Shown piece by piece: positions 21,235-33,019 of a stretch of DNA of 64,000 bases; position 1 is the stretch's first letter; each line of letters opens with the position of its first letter. A program made the position numbers and the translations under genes. Below the pieces are notes generated by a model. That model saw only the letters and a list, made by a program, of their open reading frames with translations, was not told where the DNA came from and searched no databases. The DNA comes from Epiperipatus broadwayi (Eukaryota; Onychophora; Udeonychophora; Euonychophora; Peripatidae). The stretch is from the NCBI GenBank assembly GCA_028023455.1, contig JAQFVV010006505.1:620001-684000 (forward strand). The letters run 5' to 3'.

Positions 21235-23439
21235 ATTAGAAAAATTTTAGGAATTTAGTACAATGACTTTCACATTTAGTATTTGACTAAAACTTAAATA
21301 GAAACTTTCAAAATACAATTGATCCCCTAATGTACATATAAATACTAACTTAATAAAATAAACATAATATAGCTCTACAAATATTATAAAATAAATAATT
21401 ATTATAAAAGGTTAGTTTTAATCACAAAATAAGAATAAAATATACAAGATTATAATATTAAAATATACTTCCACCTATTATGAGATGGGTGTCAGTTAAT
21501 AAGGTTGGGTTTAAACCCAGACTAGTGCTGATGACATTGGTACTAGGTGAAGCAGAAATATGTACTATATTTCCAGCTTCAATATATATATATATTGTGA
21601 CCATCTGGGTAGGCACAAGGAATTGACATACTTTGTATCTGCATTGAATAGTTACATTATATTAAAAAAAAAAAATGAAATAGTCTTAGAAATTTAATTT
21701 TTTTTTTGCTGGAGATTGTTTGAGGCTTGCATATGGATCGCTTAGGCAGTTGATTGACCACTTTATAAGTATTCATTATTATTATTGTGGTTATTTGAAG
21801 TATTTAATGCCAGAAAGAGGGGTTGTTATTGTAGGAAGTGGTATATTTGGGCAGGAAAATGCAAGGTTATTTTATATTAGGGTAGTATTGGTTGAATGGT
21901 TTCAAAATCCTTATTCTTTAATACTTATCCTTTTGTCAACAATTAATAGCCATTTCAATTATATTTAGTTAAGATACTTTAATATTTATAGTATAGTGTA
22001 TGTGCAGGCATGTATGTCTCTGCATTGTTTGCACTTCATTTTCATCTTCTAAAAACATTAAGCAATAGTACAGGTACAATAAAAACATTTAAATTACAGT
22101 AACTATCTTAAATAATTTAACAAATATATATTTTTTTCCAATGATCAAGAGATAGTTGAATCAATGAATTATTTCACAAATTAAATAAATTATTAATCAT
22201 TTTTGTTTAATAGTTAATTAATATTCATTTTTCTTTCAAGTTTGTAAAAGATATTTATTTTATTATTATTTTTTTGTCTTGATTCAGAATATTTTTTTTT
22301 TCTTTTAGAAAAGATTTGTTTTTGAATATGTAATTAGCTTAGATAGAAAAGGAAGCGTGGGAGTAACCTTGTGAAGAAAAAAATGACCTTTTTGCTAAAG
22401 AGAGGTTTTTAACAAAGATCTCCAGTAAAAAAATTGCATATTATGTAAGGTAATGGTAGCCAGAAAACAGTGGCTCATTTTTTTTATTGTGAAAATTAAA
22501 AAAACCAGTTGCTGAAGTCAAATTGATTTTAAAAGGACTTTGGAGTAAAATTTCAAAAGAATCCCAAAAAATTTATTATGGGACAAGTTAATTTCAGAAT
22601 GCAGTTCTAAATTTTAAAAGGTACTCAGTTACTTTACTCTCCTCAATTTAAACGTTTTTAAAATAACCCTTTCATAACTATTGCTCTTTTAAAAATGTAT
22701 GTTGATAACGTCCAGTCTACACTACTTCATTCAATTGTCATTTTAAACAGGAATAAATTGCATGAATATTATTGTTGTATCACTAACCAATGTGTGTATT
22801 TTAATATATCTGGGAAACGCATACAGAACTATTTTACAGAATATATTTTAATTCTTCGCTATTTTCCGTGTTGTGTTTTTGTGAGGATGAAACATAGAAT
22901 TAAGAATACGCATATTTGGATAAATCATGTCATGTTCAAATTCACCATAAAGAGATAACACTATTTATTTATCTGGTATTTCTGGAAACAATATGTATTT
23001 GAAATGAAGGAAATAAAATGTGAGTTCCTTCAAATTAAGTATTTGCTGAGATCGAATGGAAGAATAGAAATGCGGGTAATTTCTGTTCTCTTCAATAAAG
23101 ATGGAAAATAAAACAAAATATTGTTAATTGAAGAATTACTAGGGAAACACGGTATCTTAATGGACAATATTTAAGAATAAACCAGGCATATAATAAATTA
23201 TAAAGTGTTAAATGCTATTCAAGAAACTACTAAAATAATTACGTATTTAATTTAGAACTACAGCGGAATAAGTGAGATAATTCCTGTCCAACAGTAGTTA
23301 AGAATTTATTATGTTCTCATCATAATAGAAGACAAATTGATTGCTTATGTATGATACAGTAACTTAAATAACTTTGTTATGAACATTGAAGATGCTGAGT
23401 CCAATTAAGCATGATTATATTTGTTTGGTTACCCTGCAG
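21235..23439. other. Repeat-poor AT-rich DNA
   Basis: No repeat that I can match within the window. Short open frames at 21720-21968 and 22695-22958 show no domain or splice context that I trust. The lack of the repeats that fill the rest of the window makes this stretch stand out. Confidence 0.45.
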
Positions 23440-23481
23440 CAGTCCCATATTGTTTCATAAACCTGGAACCGAGCTTTGCAA
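23440..23481 (+). CDS. Candidate exon a
   Basis: Acceptor-like TTACCCTGCAG, then 42 nt, then GTGAAT. In one frame it reads SPILFHKPGTELC and ends two bases into a codon. It is a local G+C peak. Weak on its own; the phase is compatible with the next candidates. Confidence 0.2.
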
Positions 23482-23625
23482 GTGAATTTTTATTTTAAGT
23501 TACAAAACTAATAACCTTTGTTTCTTTATTTTTTTTATTGCTTGTCATAATTAATGTATATGATAGGTAGATAGGCTTATTTATTATTATGTTCATTTAT
23601 AATTTGGGTTATTTTGATTTTCAAG

Positions 23626-23662
23626 ACCGGCTCCGAAGCTTATCCAAATGAGGAATATGCTG
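23626..23662 (+). CDS. Candidate exon b
   Basis: TTTTGATTTTCAAG, then 37 nt, then GTAAAA. In the phase left by candidate a it reads PAPKLIQMRNML. Another open frame reads TGSEAYPNEEYA, so the frame is not settled. Confidence 0.22.
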
Positions 23663-24328
23663 GTAAAAATTGATTGTGTACAAATAGGTCTTATTGTTCT
23701 TTTACGAAGGTAAAAGAAATATTTTTTTTGTAATATATTATTAGAGAGGTTTATATTTATTTTGCATACTTTATTATCTCAAAGTAAAATTTTTGTTCTT
23801 TTTCAATCAACAAACGTATAATAGAAATAATTTGCTAGATATGAAAGAAAGTTCGTTTGTATAATTATAACCATTAAATTTTAAAAAGTAACCTAAAGTT
23901 TATTCTGAATTAGAAGTTATACCTTGATGCAATATTTAATTACCATGTTGCCTGCATAGTGTGTAATTTAGAGTTAATTTTATATATATCTATTCACGGG
24001 TGTGTGTCTGTTTTGCACAATTATGACATTTGTTTGATAAAGTTCAGTTTGTGAATATTTTTTATGTATAAATTTCAGATGCTGTCGTATTCTACTGAGT
24101 TGAACAGATTAGTATTTTATCTGTATGTATTTTTCTGCCAGCGTGTATTTATAATGTTCGATATTTAGAAGAGCTTTGAGAATGGAAAGAAATCTGATTG
24201 CGTTATAATGTTTGTAGGGATAAAAGATTTTGCTTATTTAGTATATGTTTTTTCATGAGTAGAGCCTAGTTTATATTATATGCATATGATTAAATGATAT
24301 TTCTTGAAGTTGAGTGATGTTTTCTTAG

Positions 24329-24380
24329 AGCCCTGGTGATGAGGAAAAAGATTCCCCACCAATAATGTATTTAGAAGTAG
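24329..24380 (+). CDS. Candidate exon c
   Basis: GATGTTTTCTTAG, then 52 nt, then GTGAAT. In phase with candidate b it reads SPGDEEKDSPPIMYLEV. The polar, proline-containing composition differs from the surrounding AT-rich noise. Not recognised. Confidence 0.25.
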
Positions 24381-26033
24381 GTGAATTATTGTAGAAGTGT
24401 TCGGTAAGAGTTATCTGCTCCTCATGTAGATGTCCCTTATAACGTATAGTCTGTATAATCATGAAATATAGTTCTGTGTTAATTAAAATGTGGCCAGATA
24501 AATTGTTAACATTAACTCTTGATGTAATATTAGTGTCTTATTTTATTGATGAATTACGACATTGTCCGAAATAAAGTAATTGTGTGATATTTTCTTGATG
24601 AATGGAGAATTTGTAGAAAAGATTATTTTCTATCATTGTTGCTTGACACACGCACGCACACGCACACACACGCGTAATATAAATAATATCGCGTATATAA
24701 AGTATAGAGTTATTGAAATTAAAATGAGAAATAAATGTTTGAAATACATTACATTCATTTAAATAGAAGTATAAAATTATTGAGATTAAAAAGGGAAATA
24801 AATATTTTAAACTACAGTGCATTTATTTAAATAAAGGTTATAAATCATCAAATCATCAGAATGAACATGATTTTGTTGCTATGCATGAAAGGTATTCGTA
24901 ATTGAAAGTGATTATTTAGCCAATTAGAGAAAGTTGCTTGGTTGAGAGCCAAATATAATTAATTTGATTTATTTTATTAATCAATGGTAATATCCTCTCA
25001 AAAATATTTTTTGTGTGTTATTAATATAACGTGTTGTTTATTTAGTGTCATGTAGATGAAACATGTAGGCAAAGCATGGCATGTCTTTGAAGTCAGAATA
25101 TTTAAGTTTGTTGTTAATTTGCTTTGATAATAGAGATAATCCCAAACTGATGCTTAAACTTTATTCCATAATTTAAAAAATCTGTAGGACAAGTAGTCCA
25201 ATTGTAAATATGTTAAACCAAATTTATTTTTATTATAATAAATGATTTATTTTATTTGTTTAAAATCTTAAAATTGTGTCTGGAGTTATTATTGTATACA
25301 TTCGTGTTTTCCATTTTCATATCTCCACATTTTATAAATCTATCATAAAATATATATATTATTCTAGAGTTATAATATTAAATCTGCTGGTGTCTGACAA
25401 TATTGTTTTTACTTAATCCAAACATTATAAGGAACATTTGCCACTGGATAAACATATTAGAAAAGTTGCCAAGTTAGTATATTTGTTGGATGATGATATG
25501 AAATTAGAATACCCTATTTCTGTCATTATCTTATCATTGAAACACAGTAGAATATTTTAGTTAATTTATTTCATTACATTTTTATCGTACTTTAGAATTA
25601 TAACTTATGGGCCAATGTAGTTTATTTAATTCAACTGTGTTTGTTAAATCCCCTGAGATCTTATTGTTTATTTCTTGATTGGCATTAAAGTAGATGTTTA
25701 GATTGTGATATGCCAAGTCATAGAATTGTTTAGTATTATAATTATAGCAAGCTGATATATGTTATATTTGGATGAAGAAAGAAATTAAGTTTAAAGTATA
25801 TTTTAATAAACTGTACCGATAAACATGATTCTTTATCATACAATTAATTAATAAAAAGGATTTACATTATATTTGGTGTTTTGTAATATTTCTTCTTTCA
25901 TTTATTTATCATCATATATCTTATGAACTGCCTATAGCCTCCCACTGAGCTGAGCTGAACATAAACCTAAATATAGAGTCTCAATAATAGTTTGTATTAT
26001 ATATCTTGTTTATCTTGTTCTATTCATTAATAG
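24381..26033. other. Repeat-poor AT-rich DNA
   Basis: Contains a short CA/CG-repeat tract (about 24648-24675) and a direct repeat of about 60 bp around 24710 and 24775. No gene seen. Confidence 0.5.
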
Positions 26034-26090
26034 AACTGGCGCCTGGGCATTTCGCTCATGTAATGGATATGAGCAGTGATGGGAGTGTAG
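26034..26090 (+). CDS. Candidate exon d
   Basis: TTGTTCTATTCATTAATAG, then 57 nt, then GTTATA. In the phase left by candidate c it reads ELAPGHFAHVMDMSSDGSV with no stop. G+C is well above background. It could instead be a worn repeat head, since TA-repeat and A-rich DNA follow. Confidence 0.25.
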
Positions 26091-26454
26091 GTTATAATAT
26101 ATATATATTAAAAAATAAAAATTATTTTTTTAAGATTTTAATGAATTTATTCTAAGGATTATAAAGATAGGATTAGATATATATATATATATAAATGAAG
26201 TATTATCTGGATACATCTGTGTATAATTTATTTTAAATATATATAAATCAATGATTTGTCCAGGTAACTAACATTGGTCGTCAACTGAATCATTATAGAA
26301 ATATTGTAAACACTAATGTATAACAATAATAAACATTCTATTAATAGAAAATAAAAATAAAAATTATGAGAAATTACTTAAATTAATGCTTTTTTTAAAA
26401 AAAAATGGCCAAATAGACAAAAAAACAACCATTAGAGTTTGTATTCTTTAGATA

Positions 26455-27030
26455 AAAGGAACTACAGACAATATTGGATGTATTCTAAGACATTATAATA
26501 TAAAGACAACATATACCATTTATCAAAAAATTAATAAGATTATAACTAATCCCAAAGACTCAATACCTCTTGAGGCATGTGGAGTTTATGAAATTTCATG
26601 TAGCATTTGTAAAGCTTCCTATATAAAGCATGAGTAATCATCGCATCAATAATTAGAAGAGGGAAGTTAAAAATAGTCATCAACATCAGCACTATCTTTC
26701 CATAGTATAGATACAGATCATAATATTGATTTTTTTTAATATAAGAATATTATCCAAATATAACTCTTCAGCAATGTCAGATCAGAGAAGCCATTGAGAT
26801 CTTTAAAAGACCAAAATGTATCAACAAAAATGATATTTGCAAATTACTTTCTATTTGGATTTTTTTTTTTAAATCATTAATCTAAATAATTTCACATAAT
26901 TATTATTTGTATTTTCTATTAATAAAATGTTCATTATTGTTATACATCAATGTTTTAGCACCAATATTTGTTAGAAAGTTGATGAATCAGTGTGACCTGG
27001 TCGAAACATCAGTATATATATATATATATA
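26455..27030 (+). pseudogene. Penelope-like element relic with GIY-YIG start
   Basis: Translated sequence includes HYNIKTTYTIYQKINKII, then ACGVYEISCSICKASYIKHE and a stop. The GVYEISC...YI spacing is the entry to a PLE GIY-YIG domain (the catalytic YIG is here YIK). Decayed nuclease sequence continues to about 26850, with TDHNIDF and EIFKRPK-like remnants. The tail near 26985-27010 has TTGATGA and CGAAACATCAG. Several stops and frameshifts; no reverse transcriptase remains. Confidence 0.75.
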
Positions 27031-27109
27031 TTAAGTAAATCGTATATGAATGCACCTTGATAATACTGCATTTATATCTGTAGTCTGTGAAAATCTTTGA
27101 TTTAATATA

Positions 27110-27325
27110 TATATATTATATATATATATATACATGGAAATCTTGAATGTGTGGAGTAAACCATTTAAATTATCTTAATTAGAAAGCACTTAACCTAGAA
27201 CAATTGTCCCAGGCCAAGAGTCAAAATAAACTGACAGACTGATGCATCCAAGGAGGATGCGTTAGTCTTTTCTAGGTTAAGTGCTTTCTAATTAAGTCAA
27301 TTTAAATGGATCCACACATCCAAGA
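27110..27325. repeat. Perfect-type inverted repeat around a small hairpin
   Basis: Arms of about 60-65 bp (27133-27200 and 27275-27331) pair, including AAAGCACTTAACCTAGAA with TTCTAGGTTAAGTGCTTT. The centre holds CTGATG, then CATCC with GGATG, then TTAGTC, another PLE-tail-like hairpin. Confidence 0.75.
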
Positions 27326-28059
27326 CTTCCATCTAAACATTCACTAAAAATATTGTATTACCATATCATTAAAAAAACAGTCAATACATAGACAACTCCA
27401 ATAACAATCAACAGTTTCAAACTATTGTCTCTTGTACCAATTGTAATATATATAACTATATATTAAATGTGTAACAAGAACAAAACTTTATTTCCAATCA
27501 AACATTACATGCTGGGCATGCTTTCAACTTTATCAAATTTATAGTGCTCAACTATTCCATAGATCGCAATTCTTGCTTTCATAAATTTATGTTATTTATT
27601 TATTTAAATTAAAACATTTACATGTTTCATTTTTTAACAATGGACACTTGCTTCTTTTTTATTAATGGAGTGTGTATTTTTAGCATTAGACCATGCCTCC
27701 TTATTTTTTTTTTACTTCTTGCCATCTCTTATAACACAAACTGCTTTTACAAGAGTCCGATCAAACATGTGATCTGTTTAAACATTCAATATAAATCGAT
27801 ATTTCTCAAACATGAGTGTGAGATGGGTCATACGCTTGATCTGATTCATGTAAAAGCAGTTTGTGTTGAGAGAGATGACAAGAAGTGAAAATATAAGAAG
27901 TCAGCAAGCATTTCATCATCAAAAAAAAAATGGAACATGTAAATGAATTAATTTAAGTAAATAAATAACACACACATTTAGAAAAGTGAGAATTAAACCA
28001 CTAAACATCACATGATCACTATTTCTTATGCTAGCACATTACTGTTATTAAAACAGGCA

Positions 28060-28290
28060 AAACTCTCCATATATTAGTGCCACTCAGTGCCAACCAGAGT
28101 AATCAATGGCCAAAGCTCCTCACTGATGAAGGCCAAAGACAGAAACTAGTCTGGAGATACTGGATGAGTAGGCACTAGATAGGGATTTAATGCACAAGCC
28201 TTCTGGCATCCATTGATTACTCTGGTTGGCACAGGGTGGCACTACTGTATGGAGAGTTTTGCCTGTTTTAATAAAAGTGAGAATTTTGGT
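28060..28290. repeat. Family C fold-back copy
   Basis: The arms begin AAACAGGCAAAACTCTCCAT and close near 28265. It includes one ribozyme-like unit on the plus strand. Inserted in the larger palindrome. Confidence 0.8.
28116..28156 (+). ncRNA. Hammerhead-like motif, family C
   Basis: CTCC (28116-28119) pairs with GGAG (28153-28156). Core CTGATGA (28123-28129) and GAAA (28142-28145). Palindromic CTAG as short stem III, then TC (28150-28151). The second strand of stem II is mutated (GAC instead of GCC), so folding is weakened. Confidence 0.6.
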
Positions 28291-28385
28291 CTGTGTAATA
28301 ATTGAGCACTATGAATCTACCAAATATATTCAAAAACATGCTTAGCATGTAATGTTTGATTGGAAATAAAGTACTTTTTATTGTT

Positions 28386-28676
28386 AGACATTTAATACAT
28401 ATATATTATACTTTCAACTATATAAAATAATATATAATGAATTTGTAATAATGTGCCATTTCATAAATTAACCAAATGTTGTCCAAATACAACATATTAA
28501 TAATCAACAACTATATAAATCTAAAAGGATAAATATGCTTTGATGGATATACATTCAACAATCCATAAATATTTCATGATGCTTTGCTTTAAAAAATCCT
28601 TCATGAACACAATTTTTGCATAAAAAGTTACATAGAACTAAGCTTAGTATACTAATAATTTGAAAGATAAACATAT
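28386..28676. other. AT-rich DNA, nothing recognised
   Basis: No feature supported. Confidence 0.5.
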
Positions 28677-29137
28677 TGTACCGGTCGAAAAACGTATATC
28701 GATCCAACAAGATCCGGAATGCAGGTAAAGTATCTTGAGTCCGACCATTTACAAGATATACAAGTCAGGTACATCGTGGATTCTGCCCTATTTACCTATA
28801 TTCCCAGGCCAAAGACCTAATCAACAACATTTCTCAAAGATCACATCGCACTCCTTCACTTTCACCGTCCCAGAGCCAAGCCTTAGAGCATAAGATTCAC
28901 AATAATTATAATTTAATGAGTCCTTGAGTGATTGCACGTATACATATGACTTAACATAAGATACCACTTCAGTTTCACCTATTTATATAGAAAGTAGGTT
29001 GAAGTAAAGAAGGGTTCCCCCTTGGGTTCCCCTCTTTTCTTCCAATGCATAAGCTTGTGGTTAAGACCTGTAGAGGTCCTTACCTTGGCATTTTCAACCG
29101 CACATGCTTTAGGTTTATTGCCTTAGTAAATATTACA
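28677..29137 (-). mobile_element. Solo LTR, 461 bp
   Basis: On the minus strand it begins TGTAATATTTACTAAGGC and ends CGACCGGTACA, so it has TG...CA ends. A TATATAAATAG TATA box lies about 150 bp in. Its first part matches the fragments at 391-606 and 736-957. I cannot see a convincing target-site duplication. Confidence 0.6.
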
Positions 29138-29658
29138 TAAAAATACCAACTAAAATAGAAAGTAAATTAAATAATTCGAACACACTGGAAATTTAGTTTT
29201 ATACATATATTTTGTCTTGTTAATTATTTAATTTATACTTCACTCAAGCTCACGGAACAATTCTCTACATTGGTTTAATATGTATACAGGTAGGTTTATG
29301 CCAGACAGCGTCATGCAGTATATCTTTACATATAGAAGTCATTTTGTTAATTTATTACAGCCTTCACAAAATTATTGATTTATATTATTTAAACAAAAAA
29401 AACTTAAATTAAATGACCACAGAATTTAGTATACATAAATTTTCCGTGCGCATTTATTACAAGAAAAATGGATTTGTCGTTGGTCAATCGTCCTATTTAA
29501 ATTTGATAAACTAATTGTCTAACAAACAGTTTCTTATTTAAATTTTCTAAGAAATTATAAAACAAAATGATGTCAAAAAAAATAATTTTATCAAAATAAT
29601 TTGACGTCTTTCTAAAATGACAACAAACAAACAAAAAAAAAAAAAGATTTATTTTACT
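29138..29658. other. AT-rich DNA, nothing recognised
   Basis: No gene seen. The minus frame at 29497-29754 is the antisense SINE plus AT-rich DNA. Confidence 0.5.
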
Positions 29659-29760
29659 TTTTTTTTTTCCAAGTGTCATAGCATCGGCCGGGACGCGAAC
29701 CCGCAACCCGGGCAACTGCTTGTAAGGCAGTCGCGCTGACCTCTCGACCACCAATGCAAG
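29659..29760 (-). mobile_element. tRNA-derived SINE (type 2), antisense
   Basis: The minus strand has GTCGAGAGGTCAGCGCGAC, an anticodon-arm-like CCTTACAAG and a GGGTTCGCGTCCC B box. It differs from type 1 by a shorter region between anticodon arm and B box. A second type 2 copy is at 49424-49526. Confidence 0.85.
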
Positions 29761-29809
29761 ACTTTTCTTGACAAATAATAACTAATTCTCATTAAAATAA
29801 CGTCTTTTA

Positions 29810-29917
29810 GTCAAGCATTGTTAGCCGAGAGGTCAGCGCAGCTGCCTTGCAAGCAAGTAGTTGTTTGCAACGCTTGTGGGTTCGCCTCCCGGCCGATGCT
29901 ATGACATATGGAAAAAA
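29810..29917 (+). mobile_element. tRNA-derived SINE (type 1) with TSD
   Basis: Same head and tail as 4491-4600. Flanked by AATAACGTCTTTTA at 29796-29809 and 29918-29931 (perfect, 14 bp). Lies head-to-head with the type 2 SINE only about 50 bp away. Confidence 0.92.
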
Positions 29918-29931
29918 AATAACGTCTTTTA

Positions 29932-30743
29932 TTTATTTTAAGAGTGGACCTCGTTGGAACAGCATTAAGTTATTAAAATTAACATTATAATGTTTTAGAA
30001 CTGTAAGCTATTAAGAAATGGTTAATCATCAAACACAAAGGCCACATTGAGTTTGCATTCAATTTAGCCCTTTTTAATTATGTATCTATAACATGACTTA
30101 GTTAACTAATGGAGTTTAACTAACCCCGGACTAAAACTAAAGAATTAGTTACTCAGGCTGAAGATTCTCGAGTAGGAGAATCATTTCTCTATGGCTTATG
30201 TATTAGATAGGCAATACAAGAATGAATAAAGTCGGGTTAATAAAAATATGAAGGCAAGAGAATGAAAAATAAATGTAGGTTAATGCGAGCCTCTTAACAG
30301 ACACTTGCACGCCTACAGCCACGACGAAAAAGAGTTTGGTATGTCCGCGATATTGCGAAACGGGTACCTAATGAAGAGATAGGAAATTACAGGAGCCCCA
30401 TGTCCGCCGTACGGATATCATATAGACTACCTAACTCTACCTCGCTTACTCTCTGGCCCACCACAGTATGTGCAACTGGGAGTAAGATTACACGCAACTA
30501 ACTGACCATTCTAGGTCCGATCCACTACGCTTGGCATTCATTATCAACCCCACACTTATGGATAACCTAATGGGGATAAATTATAAATAAATAGCCTTAA
30601 AGAATCAAATATTGCATAAAGGTCAACCTGTGCAACCAATTACTTCAGGTAAAAGATTTAATTAACAAACGAATATATAATAAATAAGGAAATATATTTC
30701 TTGAATAGATTCCCCTTTTTTTAACTTTTAATTCTTAAAAGAT
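29932..30743. other. Unassigned DNA with GC-richer island
   Basis: From about 30280 to 30560 G+C rises. A plus frame open from the acceptor-like CTCTTAACAG (ending 30300) to a TAA near 30506 includes RRKRVWYVRDIAKRVPNEEI. No family recognised; an open frame of this length in a GC-rich island can arise by chance. Confidence 0.3.
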
Positions 30744-30855
30744 GTCAAGCGTTGTTAGCTGAGAGGTCATCGCAACCGCCTTGCAAGCAAGTAGTTGGTT
30801 GCAGACGGTTGTGGGTTCGCCTCCCGGCCGATGCTATGACATATGAAAAAAAAAC
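30744..30855 (+). mobile_element. tRNA-derived SINE (type 1) with TSD
   Basis: GTTGTTAGCTGAGAGG head, GGGTTCGCCTCCC B box, GCTATGACATATG end, A-tail. Target-site duplication TCTTAAAAGAT at 30733-30743 and 30856-30866. Confidence 0.92.
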
Positions 30856-30866
30856 TCTTAAAAGAT

Positions 30867-32453
30867 TGCAAGATAAATAACTGATACTACTGCCCAGCAG
30901 CGCTGTTTCCAGGTCAAAATATAGTATATTTTAATTTTATATCATTTTAAAACAATCTAAATTTATAAAATCACATCCTGGGAAATCATGAGCAAATTTA
31001 CTCTAGTTACTAATGTAAAACCCATTTTTATTATATATCTATTTAACATAACTTCACTGGCAAGAAAGAGAAAAGCAACTTATTTTCTTTGAAAATAGTT
31101 TCTTTGCTGACCTCCCTCCCCTTTTTTTAACATAATTCGCTCTTTCGCAAATTATCATTTCACAACCCTTGTGAGTGAAGTTTGTTTTAAAAAAAAACAA
31201 AACACAAAATTTATACTACTGAAATCAGTATAAAACAAATGAATATTATATTTTCATATTAAGATAAAATATCTAAAATACCATTAGCTTGAGTTATTTA
31301 AAAGAATTCCACATAATTTAAATGGGTTAAAGAGTCAATTACAGGTATTTAATACAAAATTTAACTTTGTACATTTAAGACTTAAAAAGATATAATTAAA
31401 TTACGGTTAATTCAAAATTAGGTTTATTTAAATGAGAAAGATTTGGACATAGATGACAGGATTTGAAGTCTTGCTTGTTCGTAAGCTTTTACCTTGACAT
31501 TCCCAGGCGCGATGGTACAGGTGAAGTTCTACAGCTAGTGGCATTCTTCCAAGACAGGACTGTAGCAGCAGCATATAGGAGATGAGATCCCAGAAAGGAA
31601 TGCCCGCTGTACATCTTTAAAATTACGACGGGCGTAATGACAGTTGACAACTCTCAAATATTTTCTCTCCTTTTTTTTTTTAAAGAAAACCCACTATTTA
31701 TATGCTGACTCTAGTATTCGAAGTATTTGTTGCCCGAGGCGATTTTTTTCGCATCCTGCCTGAGACAAAAGAAAACATACATTCATTGCTATTTTAAGAA
31801 AATTTGAACCTCGATAAGGATCAATCATAATTCTTGTATAATCTTGTATTTTAATATCTATTTAAGCGATGTAGAATTTCCATTAATGGGTTAATGGAAA
31901 TTCCAAAGTATTTGATTTTTTTTCTATGTAGTTTAATCTTACATTTGTAATGCGTTTCTGCATTGACATTTTCTTTTAAAACTCCTTATCGAGGCAAAAA
32001 TCTCTTGGAAGGCCATGTTGGATTCTTTAATACAGAATACATTAAACATATATGAAAAAATACATATAAAATTCAAAACTTATATTTGAATGTTTCTCAA
32101 TAAAATACGCTATTTGGTTATGTATCTAAAACAATATAACATATGTATATATATATCACCCGAAATAAATTATAGCAATTTATCCAAGGTGATTCTGGTT
32201 GAAATATTATAAATAATAAAAAAAAACGTTTGCAAATAAATATATTTCTATATACACACATTATTTACATTTGTACATAAGTGAGCTGCAATTAAATCTG
32301 AATCAGATTTACCATTTGAATATTTTATATTATTGTGTAACTGAGAAAACTGTAGACTGCCAAATTTTGATTATGATACCCATACATAAAAATTTAAAGA
32401 ATATAAGTTATACGCATAGATAAATATTTAAAGAATATAAGTATGTGTTAAAT
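30867..32453. other. AT-rich DNA with a GC-richer island
   Basis: Nothing recognised apart from the island at 31430-31640 described separately. Confidence 0.45.
31493..31559 (-). CDS. Candidate internal exon (minus strand)
   Basis: On the minus strand a pyrimidine-rich stretch ends GCTGCTGCTACAG. Then come 67 open nucleotides, then CAAG followed by GTAAAA, a good donor. It reads SCLGRMPLAVELHLYHRAWE then CQ, ending one base into a codon. This is the best-looking splice-bounded segment in the window, but the plus strand is also open across it. No family recognised. Confidence 0.28.
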
Positions 32454-32945
32454 CAAGGGTGGGAAAATAGCAGCCCAAGGGCCACATGCAGCCCGCTAAG
32501 AGTTTTTATGTGGCCTGCCAAGACAATCAGAAAAATTCACCTTGAACTGAGATTCTCTTTCTATGTGCGACTGAAGATTTGTCTCGTATTTTCCACTAGG
32601 ATGGCCATGTCGACACACATGTGCAGTGTAGATATGATGTGCAGTGGTTTTCCAGTTGATCTGGTTAATTTCAATTTTGTCTTTGCATTAGCAAATATAT
32701 ACATTTCCAACTTTAGTGAAATGATGGACCCTCTGAAAAAATGTAAAATCGGTGATGAATGTTGTGTGTTTAATGAAAAATGGACAAACAAATATTTCTT
32801 TGGTAATACAGGGAATAAAGCAGTGTGTTTATTAGGTCATGAAAAAAGGTGTGGCCCTCTGCTGACCTTCGCTTCCACAAAGTGGCCCTCGATGTGGCGC
32901 TCCGCAACCTCTGCAGTCCCGAGCCAAAACAATTGCCCACCCCTG
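32454..32945 (+). mobile_element. hAT-type DNA transposon, internally deleted
   Basis: Ends CAAGGGTGGG and CCCACCCCTG form hAT-like terminal inverted repeats, with extended homology (GCCACATG regions). They are flanked by a perfect 8-bp target-site duplication, TGTTAAAT, at 32446-32453 and 32946-32953. Eight-base duplications are characteristic of hAT elements. Only about 492 bp remain, so it cannot encode a full transposase. Confidence 0.9.
32721..32850 (+). pseudogene. hAT transposase N-terminal fragment
   Basis: Reads MMDPLKKCKIGDECCVFNEK and WTNKYFFGNTGNKAVCLL. It resembles the start of hAT transposases of the GTF2IRD2/ZBED-like type (K-W-T-x-x-Y-F-F then a conserved C-L). The rest is missing, and the frame then runs into the 3' terminal repeat. 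Confidence 0.7.
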
Positions 32946-33019
32946 TGTTAAATCATTCTTTTTTGTTTTGAGTATATTGTAATTCCTAACTATAATGAAC
33001 AACATGTTCATGACATGAT

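Larger units (their letters stand above)
27479..28385. repeat. Nested fold-back
   Basis: The outer arms (about 27479-27570 and 28300-28378) pair, sharing TTTCCAATCAAACATTACATGC. The inner arms (about 27590-27760 and 27850-27965) pair, sharing ACACAAACTGCTTTTAC. A family C fold-back (28060-28290) sits inserted between inner and outer right arms. The 88-codon frame at 27622-27888 is a by-product of the inner palindrome. Confidence 0.75.

Noticed and set aside
25921-25975. Hammerhead or exon at CCTCCCACTGAGCTGAGC
   Set aside because: It resembles the start of the 418-bp HHR (CTCCCACTGAG) but has no GGA, no GAAA and no closing stem; as an exon all frames stop quickly.
27200-27290. Hammerhead at the centre of the 27.1-kb palindrome
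   Set aside because: CTGATG is followed by C instead of A, and GAAA is absent.
32445-32951. 168-codon open frame as a host gene
   Set aside because: It begins in the target-site duplication and runs from one terminal repeat to the other of a hAT element. Only the middle is transposase-like.
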